Source: Barthelona sp. PAP020 (Eukaryota > Metamonada: BaSk clade). From it: a stretch of 24,195 nt of DNA. The stretch is from NCBI GenBank assembly GCA_040182905.1, contig JARQWU010000158.1:1-24195 (forward strand), read 5' to 3'. Shown here piece by piece: positions 9,770 to 17,182 of this stretch. The position numbers and the translations under genes were made by a program. Below the pieces are notes generated by a model. The model saw only the letters and a list, made by a program, of their open reading frames with translations, ran no database searches and was not told the DNA's origin. Position 1 is the first letter of the stretch. Each line of letters starts with the position of its first letter.

Positions 9770-10762
9770 TCAATAAAAGGGTTGTTGTGGTTGTTGAGAT
9801 TGTTGTTGTGATTGTTGTTGTGATTGTTGCTGAGACTGGTCATGAGGAGGTCTGTGATAGTAATCTTCTTGTGTATGTGGTTGTTGGTAATAACCTGTAT
9901 CATAAGGAGCAGGAGGCATCATATATGGTGGTTGCTCAACAGGTGCACCATAGTAATATCCAGGATGTGGATAGGCTCCATATGGCATTTGAGGAACACC
10001 GTATCCATAATCATAATAACCTTGATGGTATGAATAATCTGGATGATAATTCTTTCCATAATATGGCTTGCGGCCAAATTGTCGATTGAAATTTTTTTTT
10101 TTTGGTTTTCTTAAACGTGCATATTGTGCTTCAATTGTTACATTTTCTCCATATTGAACAAATTCATAAGAATTTCCAATTATTTCTTGGGCTTTAGTTG
10201 TATCTCTGGTGTCAAAATATTCAACAAAAGCTTGATTTTTTCTCCCATTTCTGACTTGTCGAACTTCTCCAAAATCTTCCAAAGCCTCTTGCAATTTTTG
10301 TCTGACTTCTGGAACTCGAAAATCGGGAACTTCATTTTCAGAAAGAGTCTTAAACTTAAAATATAAAGCTAATGTGGATATATCATTTTCAGGAGGACTA
10401 AAAGGATCAGAAGCTTCAACATTTAGAGGATATTCAGAACCAAAATTTTTGGTTCCATTGAAAGCATCAATAACTCGAGCAGCATCTCGGATGTCGTAAA
10501 AAGTTACTGTTGCGGTTCCACTTTCCTCAATTCGATCTTCATATGTGTGGGTTCCTCCCCAAGCCTTACAAGCGGTTAAAAGATCTTTAACGTCTAAATT
10601 TTTTGGTAGATTCGTGAATAAGACGGTATGTTTTGAATTTTGATTCAATTCAATTGGGTTTTTGTGAGGTTCTGGAAGATCAGTGTTTGGAACTGAAATT
10701 GGAAGGTTGGTTTCAATATTTCCGTGGATTTGCTCGTCAATGTTATTGGATTCAATAGACAT
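9770..10762 (-). CDS. RNA-binding protein with two RRMs and a Q/Y-rich tail
   Basis: The protein has 330 residues from ATG 10760-10762. RRM1 spans ~46-118: its RNP2-like strand is TVLFTNLP and its RNP1 position reads GTATVTFYDIRDAARVID, which resembles the non-canonical RNP1 with following DIRDA of Mei2-like RRMs. RRM2 spans ~131-216 and includes GRKNQAFVEYFDTRDTTKA. A basic RKPKKK patch (~218-223) follows. Residues 234-300 are rich in Tyr, Pro and Gly, and 310-327 are SQQQ repeats. Such tails often mediate condensation or protein contacts in RNA granules. A role in mRNA binding is likely; the target is unknown. The gene is divergent from eS12 with only 146 bp between start codons. Confidence 0.85.
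   Translation of the reverse strand: MSIESNNIDEQIHGNIETNLPISVPNTDLPEPHKNPIELNQNSKHTVLFTNLPKNLDVKDLLTACKAWGGTHTYEDRIEESGTATVTFYDIRDAARVIDAFNGTKNFGSEYPLNVEASDPFSPPENDISTLALYFKFKTLSENEVPDFRVPEVRQKLQEALEDFGEVRQVRNGRKNQAFVEYFDTRDTTKAQEIIGNSYEFVQYGENVTIEAQYARLRKPKKKNFNRQFGRKPYYGKNYHPDYSYHQGYYDYGYGVPQMPYGAYPHPGYYYGAPVEQPPYMMPPAPYDTGYYQQPHTQEDYYHRPPHDQSQQQSQQQSQQQSQQPQQPFY
9778..9838. repeat. SQQQ-encoding short tandem repeat
   Basis: A 12-bp unit (GATTGTTGTTGT on the plus strand, encoding SQQQ on the minus) is repeated about four times with small changes at the 3' end of the RRM gene. Length variation between strains is expected. Confidence 0.75.
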
Positions 10763-10908
10763 TTAACCAGTCTGAACAAGAAAAAAAAAGTTTGTACAAA
10801 TTTTTCAAAAAAAATTTCACCAATTGAAATCTTTCTCCCTTTGTTTTATATTACATGTACCTAAAGTTTCTTTTCAAACTGTTCTAATATGTAGCAAGGA
10901 ATTCAAAA
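10763..10908. promoter_or_regulatory. Short bidirectional promoter region
   Basis: Only 146 bp separate the start codons of the RRM gene (-) and eS12 (+), so both promoters must overlap or share elements. The region contains A- and T-runs and a pyrimidine-rich stretch (TCTTTCTCCCTTTG, ~10829-10842), a plausible element for a ribosomal-protein promoter. No proven motif is claimed. Confidence 0.45.
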
Positions 10909-11334
10909 ATGTCTGAAGGAGATGTCACCACTCTTGAACAAGAAGTTAACAACGTTACTGAAATTAGTTTCGATGAAGCCACCAAAACCGTAATTAATAA
11001 GGCTCGTGTCACTGGTCAAGTTGCCATTGGTCACCGTCTTGCCATTAAGTCCATTGATTGTGGAGAAGGTGTTGTTGTCTTTTTAGCCAACGATTGTGAT
11101 GTCGATTCTTTAGTTTCTGTTGTTGAAGCTCTTGCAGCTGAAAGAGAAACACCTGTTGTTAAGGATTATTCTCGCAAGCAATTGGGTGAATTCTTTGGCC
11201 TTTGCCGTTATAAAGATGGTCAACCTGTTAAGTTAGTCCCCACCTCTGTCGCAACTATTGTTGATTTCGGCGATTTCTCCCCTGAATTTGTCGTTTTTGC
11301 CAACAAGATTGGTCTCGACTTTGAACAAAACTAA
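10909..11334 (+). CDS. RPS12: 40S ribosomal protein eS12
   Basis: This 141-residue protein starts at ATG 10909. It has the L7Ae-like fold of eS12: ALAAERETPVV and the following KQLGEFFGLCRYKDGQPVKL match the family's conserved (V)EAL(C)AE... and LGE(W)(V)GLC sequence, and VATIVDFGD matches the late VVKDYG strand. Its length is close to the usual ~130-145. It is a component of the small ribosomal subunit. The coding sequence uses more C-ending codons (GTC, ACC, GCC, CGT, AAG) than its neighbours, as expected for a highly expressed gene. A weaker L7Ae relative is possible but less likely. Confidence 0.9.
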   Translation: MSEGDVTTLEQEVNNVTEISFDEATKTVINKARVTGQVAIGHRLAIKSIDCGEGVVVFLANDCDVDSLVSVVEALAAERETPVVKDYSRKQLGEFFGLCRYKDGQPVKLVPTSVATIVDFGDFSPEFVVFANKIGLDFEQN

Positions 11335-11459
11335 TTTTGTTGTTAGTTATTATTTGGAGTGTTTTATATAAAACTCTGGTTTATTTTTTTTTTTTTTGAT
11401 GATTAGATTCAACATTTTGGTTTGATTGATTTGAAATTTTTTTTTGAATACTTTGTGAA

Positions 11460-12494
11460 ATGTTCAGTTCAAAACCGAATTCAAAGGTACAAAAATATCT
11501 TAGAGAGGAAGCTATTAAAATTCAGAAAGAATTAGACAGAACAAAAACAAGTGAACCGGTTTGGAAAAATAATCCGAATTTTATGCATTTAAAACAAGAA
11601 CAGGCTGAAAGAAAGAAATTATCTGATCATATTCAAAAACAATTGAAACAAACTTCTATTGGTTTTGATAATGATGAAGATGATTTCTCAAACCAACCAA
11701 TTAATTCTTCGTATCAATCTCATTTTGTTCCCCAAGAAATTAAAAATACAGAAAATGATAAAACGAATAACATGAAGTTAAGAAAACATCATTTTGAATT
11801 AGGTGATTATGATGCTAATTATGACACTTTCGTTACTACCCAACAAGAAGAATTTTTAGTTCCTATGATCGATAATTTTGACACCAATAAGAATATTGCT
11901 GATCAACAAAACCACAAAACTTGTATTAAATTTCACGACAATGATGAACCTTCTTTTGAAACAACAAGTCAATCTTTTTACAAGAGTAATTCTCCTGTGA
12001 ATTCCAAAAGAAGTGAATTAAAAACAACAAATAGAATTTTGCAGAAATCTCACGTGATTTTAGGAAACGAACCCCAAAGTTTTTCAACTACCTCACAAGA
12101 AATTGCCTCATTTACAAAAAGGCCTAGTATTCAGCAACCAACAAAATATAATAGACAATATAAAAGCAATATCATATTAGGTGATGGCAATGAAATTGCT
12201 GATTACACAACAACTTCAAATTCTCTAATGAGACCTTTTGATTCTAATGAAATGATTCAAAGTCGGTCAGAAATGAAGGAAGATAATTTGTCACAAGAAT
12301 TACAAAAGTCACACACCTCTTTTTTTGGTAGAAATGCATCTCAATATAAAACCACTGCAAATTCTTCATATGTAAAACCTCCAGAAAATGCATATCAAGA
12401 TAATTTAGTTGTCTTCCGTAAGGGCAAATTCAATGATAGAGAATTAGAAATGAAACAAAAAGTCTTAAATGCAATGAACAATTATCAAAAATAA
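11460..12494 (+). CDS. Six-repeat protein, possible axonemal microtubule protein
   Basis: This 344-residue protein starts at ATG 11460, 125 bp after the eS12 stop on the same strand. After a basic/helical N-terminus (~1-60) it carries about six diverged repeats of the form K(S/H)H-x-x-LG(D/N)...(Y/F)xTT(S/A)Q...(F/Y)xxP, beginning near residues 63, 109, 153, 196, 235 and 283, a spacing of about 44 residues. Good examples are KSHVILGNEPQSFSTTSQ and KSHTSFFGRNASQYKTTA. The remainder is polar, Asn/Ser/Gln-rich and probably extended. The repeated H..LG...TT pattern recalls microtubule-stabilising proteins of cilia such as SAXO4 (PPP1R32). That link is an inference from pattern only. Confidence 0.72.
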   Translation: MFSSKPNSKVQKYLREEAIKIQKELDRTKTSEPVWKNNPNFMHLKQEQAERKKLSDHIQKQLKQTSIGFDNDEDDFSNQPINSSYQSHFVPQEIKNTENDKTNNMKLRKHHFELGDYDANYDTFVTTQQEEFLVPMIDNFDTNKNIADQQNHKTCIKFHDNDEPSFETTSQSFYKSNSPVNSKRSELKTTNRILQKSHVILGNEPQSFSTTSQEIASFTKRPSIQQPTKYNRQYKSNIILGDGNEIADYTTTSNSLMRPFDSNEMIQSRSEMKEDNLSQELQKSHTSFFGRNASQYKTTANSSYVKPPENAYQDNLVVFRKGKFNDRELEMKQKVLNAMNNYQK

Positions 12495-12857
12495 AGAATT
12501 ATCAGATGATTGCATCTTTTCATTTATACTCAATATTGCAATTGATGCCTTTCCTTTTTTTAACAGTCAAAATTGTACATCGATTAAATATTTTTGTAAA
12601 TATTTGCACTTTTTTTAAAAGCATATGATAAATTATTTTTTTTCAAAAGAAGAAATTGAACGAAAAAGCCCACACACATTGGAGCTTCAAAGACAGAATA
12701 TTTGGATGCAAAAACATGGCTAAAATTGAAAATTTAAAAAAAATCCAAAAAAAAAAAAAACGAACAGAAAAATGTTGAAATCATCGTTGTTCATGAAATC
12801 TAACCTTGCAATTATGTTTTCCAGGTGTAAAAATTTTTGAGAATTAAAATGGATGTA
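12495..12857. other. Intergenic, convergent genes
   Basis: This lies between the 3' ends of the six-repeat gene (+) and the ankyrin gene (-). There are several poly-A and poly-T runs, for example 12736-12760. Nothing else is recognised. Confidence 0.5.
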
Positions 12858-14108
12858 TCAATTGAAATACGGTTCAAGAAGTTCAACAATTTGAGAATGA
12901 TCATTAGTTCTCGCAATATCCAATGGTGTCCATCTTTGTCGAAATTTAAGATTCACATTGGCTCCATAATCTAATAATATTTTAACAATATCAACACTAC
13001 CATTTTGACTGCAAACATATAATGGAGAAGTGCCATCATCTCTAACCACATTGACATCAGCTCCATGATTCAACAACATTTTAACAACATTAAAATGACC
13101 ACATTGGCAGCTGACAAACAATGGTGATTCACCATTGTTCATACATAATGTGATATCAGCCCCATGGTCCAAGATCATTTTAGCAACATCGAGATAACCT
13201 TCTTGGCAACTAATATATAATGGAGAAGCACCGTAATTATCACGCAAATTCACATCAGCACCGTGATCCAAGAGCATTTTGGCGACATCAAGATGGCCCT
13301 TTTCGCAACTAATATACAACGGAGAAGCACCATCATTGATACACAAATTAACATTAGCATCATAATCTAAGAGCACTTCCACAACATCAAGATAAGCCCT
13401 TTCACAGCTGATAAACAACGGTGATCTCCCACAATTCCTGCACAAATTGGCATCAACCCCATGGTCCAAGAGCATTTTGGCAATATCAAGATGGCCCTTT
13501 TCACAACTGACATACAATGGAGAAGTACCATTATTATTGCACAAATTAACATCAGCCCCATGATCCAACAGCATTTTGGCAATATCAAGATGGCCTTTTT
13601 CACAACTAATATACAACGGAGAAGCTCTAGTTTTCTTACACAAATTAACATCAGATTCATGATTCAAAAGCATTTTAGCAACAGCAAAATGACCTTTTTG
13701 ACAACTAATGAACAATGGAGAAGCACCATTCTCATTGCACAAATTTATAGCTACACCATGGTCCAAGAGCATTTTGACAACATCAATATGACCATTTTCA
13801 CAACTAACATACAATGGAGAAGTGCCAGAATTCATACATAAATTAACATTAGCGCCGAAATCCAATAAAAACTCAACAATTTCAACACATCCATGAAAAG
13901 CAGCTCCCCAAAGTGATGTCCTTCCTTCATTTCCCTGTTTATTCACATCAATACCAGCTTTAATACACTGTTTGACAGTCTCTAGATTTCCAGCACATGC
14001 AGCATGAAATATCTTCTTTGGTCTGTCATTGTCATCAAATCCATGCAGATAAAGCCCAGATGGAACAACAATTTGATCCATTTTGTGTTTAACATAAGGG
14101 TTAATCAT
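12858..14108 (-). CDS. Ankyrin-repeat protein, twelve repeats
   Basis: The protein has 416 residues from ATG 14106-14108. After a ~30-residue leader it is made entirely of twelve 33-residue ankyrin repeats in perfect phase (units starting near 31, 64, 97, 130 ... 394) with no insertions. The consensus is SPLYISCEKGHLDVAKMLLDHGADVNLC, where the usual TPLHxAA is replaced by SPLYxSC. The first two repeats (FHAACAGN, SLWGAAFHG) and the last (TPLDIAR) are closer to the standard ankyrin pattern and act as caps. No other domain, signal peptide or membrane segment is present. It is a protein-interaction scaffold; partner and pathway are unknown. Confidence 0.92.
   Translation of the reverse strand: MINPYVKHKMDQIVVPSGLYLHGFDDNDRPKKIFHAACAGNLETVKQCIKAGIDVNKQGNEGRTSLWGAAFHGCVEIVEFLLDFGANVNLCMNSGTSPLYVSCENGHIDVVKMLLDHGVAINLCNENGASPLFISCQKGHFAVAKMLLNHESDVNLCKKTRASPLYISCEKGHLDIAKMLLDHGADVNLCNNNGTSPLYVSCEKGHLDIAKMLLDHGVDANLCRNCGRSPLFISCERAYLDVVEVLLDYDANVNLCINDGASPLYISCEKGHLDVAKMLLDHGADVNLRDNYGASPLYISCQEGYLDVAKMILDHGADITLCMNNGESPLFVSCQCGHFNVVKMLLNHGADVNVVRDDGTSPLYVCSQNGSVDIVKILLDYGANVNLKFRQRWTPLDIARTNDHSQIVELLEPYFN
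12930..13820. repeat. Nine 99-bp tandem repeats inside the ankyrin gene
   Basis: Nine in-phase 99-bp units encode the inner ankyrin repeats. Many blocks are nearly identical in DNA (for example the phrase encoding AKMLLDHG recurs with few changes), which suggests recent duplication or gene conversion between units. Confidence 0.85.
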
Positions 14109-14416
14109 TTCAAATGATGAAAACGAACAAAATAAAAAAAATTGAATTTTTTTTTAAACTTTTACTAATTTTCGTCAGTATTTTTAAGAACAACTAGCAA
14201 TAAGATTGAAAAATACCGCAGGTAATACAAGGTAAAATGATCAATTAAACAGGTTTTTGATATTTTCTTTCATTTGTTTGATTTTTTGAATTTAAAGGTA
14301 TATTTTGAGTTGGAAATTAAGTTAGAAGCAACAGTGAAGTTTTGGAATAGTGCTCACATAGTAAATGATTACTTTTTCGAAAATCTACAGCGAATTATTA
14401 ATTTTTCTTCTTGTAG
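14109..14416. other. Intergenic, upstream of ankyrin gene
   Basis: About 300 bp of AT-rich sequence holds the promoter of the ankyrin gene (-) and leads into repeat copy A. If copy A belongs to an LTR, its 5' part would lie here, but no clear start is seen. Confidence 0.4.
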
Positions 14417-14505
14417 GAACCTTTTCCAGAACTTACCCAAATCAGAGATAGGGAATCTCAGTTGATTAATAAATATTAAACCTTAATCTTTATTCTTTTC
14501 GGGGG
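14417..14505 (+). repeat. Dispersed 89-bp repeat, copy A (possible LTR fragment)
   Basis: It runs from GAACCTTTTCC to CTTTTCGGGGG and aligns without gaps to 18717-18805; by hand I count about 12 mismatches in 89. It carries AATAAATATTAAA about 25 bp before the G-run, like a poly-A signal followed by a processing site. The same orientation of both copies and the sequence downstream suggest retroelement origin. Confidence 0.75.
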
Positions 14506-15564
14506 GCGCCTTGTAATAGGGGTATCGTGTTACAGAGTGGTATCAGCAATGAAAAGAAACATTCTACAAGGGTTGTATAATAATAATTTTTACCCTTATA
14601 TAGAGTGGGTTCAGCTCTTCACTGGAATTTATTTTTAGGAGACCAAAAGAAGAATGCTGACAGTAGATTCCTCATTCTCGATCCTGACAATCTCCTTGCG
14701 GGTGGGCAACTTCCTAAAGACAACTACGGCATGGGAAACCAGGTGAAGTGGAGACTCTGTTACCGATCATCAAGCAGCAAACAGACTGTTTTTTAGATTA
14801 TGAACCCTGGGACTGTTTACCTCAAGGTTTGAACTTAAGAATGTTCCAGTTTTGATTTTGATTCCTCAATGCCGGATATCATACAAAACCCTCTTTTCAT
14901 AAAGAAAATAGCAACAATTATTTTTTTAAAAAGAAAGAAAAGACAAGGAAACAAGTCACACAGGAAAGCTGCAAACAGTGGAAATAGTGTTTCAAAGATA
15001 TCGAAAGAGTGCATTGTAAGTAACAAACCTGATAGAACATAAAATGAAGTTGCTAAGCATAGACTTTATGGAAGTGTTCTGTGCAAGTTATGGACACTTG
15101 AACATTAAAAACTCCCAATTTCATTGGAGAAATCGATTGGTATTTTGTTACAAGAAAAAATCAGCAGAGATCTTACACCAAGAGTGATCAAAGCAATAGT
15201 AGTAACGGATTCTTCACCTTTAAAAAAGGGATTACGATAAAGACAAGCAATACCACGAAAATGCAGTCAAAACAGGCAGACTGTTCAAAAAATGTTGCCC
15301 TTCTAGAGTTTCAAGCACTAGAAGATGTGTTACAAAATTAAAAAACATCATGAGTCATCTTGATCTTCTTTTTAAACCAAACATCAATGTACTCTTTTCA
15401 AACACAACAAAAGACACTTCACTCTTGTTCAAGTTCCATGTAAATGTGCTAGAGATAATGCATTACCAAATGAAAGAATAGTGAACCCTTTACAGAATGA
15501 GAAAGTAAAACGTTGGAAATCGCCTTCTGCTGATGAAAAAAAAAATTAGTGACACAAAAACAAT
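14506..15564 (+). other. Gene-poor stretch with unassigned open frames
   Basis: This stretch is less AT-rich than its surroundings and contains several short plus-strand open frames: 14605-14796 (GTG start; includes FLILDPDNLLAGGQLP), 14869-15042 (ATG start, 57 residues, with a basic LKRKKRQGNKSHRK patch), 15044-15178 and 15224-15481 (85 codons, no early ATG). None matches a family I know. They may be decayed remains of a retroelement interior linked to the possible primer site at 14538, or exons of an unknown gene. The left part is the better retroelement candidate because it directly follows that site. Confidence 0.4.
14538..14548 (+). mobile_element. Possible tRNA primer-binding site of an LTR retroelement
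   Basis: TGGTATCAGCA lies 33 bp after repeat copy A and just after TGTTACAGAG. The first nine bases equal the start of the initiator-Met tRNA primer-binding site (TGGTATCAG...) typical of Copia-type LTR elements, and the preceding ...TTACA is a plausible LTR end. A 9-bp match can arise by chance, and no reverse transcriptase or integrase is visible nearby. Confidence 0.35.
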
Positions 15565-16935
15565 TTACACCACGCATAAAACCATCAGATCCTCAAAGCT
15601 ACATACTGCTAAATCTGTGGCCAAGACAGAGAATTCCAAAAAAGCACTTCTCATTGTTTCAGCGATCGATTGATATTTGAAGATATATATTTTGATGGAA
15701 AGGTCAATGAATTCATCGAATTTGTCACGATTAACAGATCTGCGTTTGAGCTCAAGTGATTTAAAATTGAATTCTACAAGGTCAGTTGAGAAAAATTGGT
15801 ATACAAAGGGTTTCAATGATGGGAATACCTTAAGACACAGATCACGATCAACACCATCAAACATATTCAAAGAGCTAGTGGAAATGAGACCAAATGGGGT
15901 TGGTCCAAGAAGACTGATTGGTATTTGGACCAGATGGATGATGCAATGAAGAATGAAATAGCTCAATGAACGCAGGGTTGATTCTTCCAAATCATCATCA
16001 AGTTTGAATGATCCCCCATTTGTTTCACCCATAAAGTTGAAACTGGTGGGATTATCAACAAGCCAATCAATGAAAGAGAGCAGAGTCAATGGTTCAGAAA
16101 GATCACTGGGTTTGAACATAATGTTCTTAGACACGTTGCCAATGGTAAAGCAACGTTCAAAGAAGGAGCTAAATTGTTCATCCAAACGTTGCTCAACAAT
16201 CAACAGTTCACCTACTTCTAGGTTAAAGTTGAAATTCTCAAGAACGTTCATAATGTGACTTAAACTGCCTTCTTTTGTGGTAAATTTACGCAAATCATAG
16301 ATTTTTTGTTCAAGTTGCCTCAAACTGACACGTTGTTTGATGTTCGGAGTGATACATTGAAGAATGATTTCGTAGAGTTCATCAGTTTTATTACCTGCAT
16401 TTTCAAAGTAGTTTTGTATCGTGATAACGCTTTCTTGCAAAAGAGTTGGATAAAACATACGAATCAATAATTTACCTAAAGCGAAAATATCCATTGAAAA
16501 GTCAACATTTGTACTTACTAATGAGGTTGGATCCATGTAAAGAGCCGTACCCTGAATCATAGTACCACTGGACATCGTACCTTCGGTTTGATATGCTGTT
16601 GCAAAGTCACAGAGAGCCACTCGTGACACCTTGTCCTCATCATCAACCCACACCAAAACGTTCTGCGGCTTTGCATCTCTCCAAACAATATCACGATCGT
16701 GCAGTTGGTGAAGACCAGTACACACTTGTTCAAATATCCAAAGTAGTGTGGCTCTATCAGGATTGTACTCGTTAAGATACTGCTCAAGATCCAGAACATC
16801 ATTTTGGGGATGCACTGAGAATTTTCTGTTCTGAGCAATTATTTCTTTCATTTTCATTTTCATTTGGCAGATGTTCCTTGGTATTTTTTTATTGTTCTTT
16901 TTTTTGAGTTCAAATCCAACAGTTTTCGTTTCCAT
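15565..16935 (-). pseudogene. Kinase C-lobe plus unknown C-terminal domain; N-lobe displaced
   Basis: The open frame encodes 456 residues from ATG 16933-16935 (it extends to a TTG at 16950). Counting from that TTG, kinase similarity begins at ~54 (DLEQYLNEY) and runs through helix E, IVWRDAKPQNVLV (catalytic D92, K95, N98; the HRD His is Trp), CDFA in place of DFG (115-117), a GTALYMDP segment where APE is lost, and DIFALGKLL. No Gly-rich loop, VAIK lysine or alpha-C helix is present. Residues ~225-461 form a mostly helical domain I do not recognise. Residues 1-53 look nothing like a kinase and are antisense to sequence next to the N-lobe fragment at 16965-17171. The reading frame is long and open, so a recent break or an expressed truncated protein are both possible. 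Confidence 0.7.
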
Positions 16936-16957
16936 CACAAGGTCTGTCAAATTTTGA

Positions 16958-17182
16958 TTGATGATTGGGACATAAAAACAGATTTTTGGATTTCTTTGAA
17001 GAAAATGAATTCAACGAGGCCATTCGTCGAGAACTAAGGGTTTTGACAAAGAATAGGTCTCCCAATATCGTCACTCTGAACCGCATTGTCTTTGTTGTAG
17101 ATGAAGATTCAGATATCGTTGCCCTTGCTCTCGAGCTTGAGAAGGCTCCCATGGATCATTTTTCCAATTAATCAATCATCAA
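16958..17182. repeat. 10-bp inverted repeat flanking the N-lobe fragment
   Basis: TTGATGATTG at 16958-16967 is the exact reverse complement of 17173-17182. The right arm encodes the end of the WD40 protein (VDD-stop). It may relate to a rearrangement here, but 10 bp in AT-rich DNA is also compatible with chance. Confidence 0.5.
16965..17171 (+). pseudogene. Kinase N-lobe fragment on the opposite strand
   Basis: This open frame (TTG at 16965, TAA 17169-17171) encodes the alpha-C helix to hinge of a protein kinase: FNEAIRRELRVLT, then SPNIVTL, then ALALELEKAPMD. It lacks the Gly loop and its upstream frame is closed by two stops (16959-16964). It lies beside the minus-strand kinase C-lobe, which lacks exactly this part. 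Joined at the shared hexamer TGGATC (17152-17157 plus; 16788-16793 minus), the hinge would read KAPMDLEQYL in frame. Its stop directly abuts the stop of the WD40 gene on the other strand. Confidence 0.72.

Noticed and set aside
16866-16895. Possible degenerate kinase Gly loop (FGRCSLVFFY) upstream of the N-lobe fragment
   Set aside because: Only loosely like GxGxxG, and separated from the alpha-C helix by several in-frame stops.
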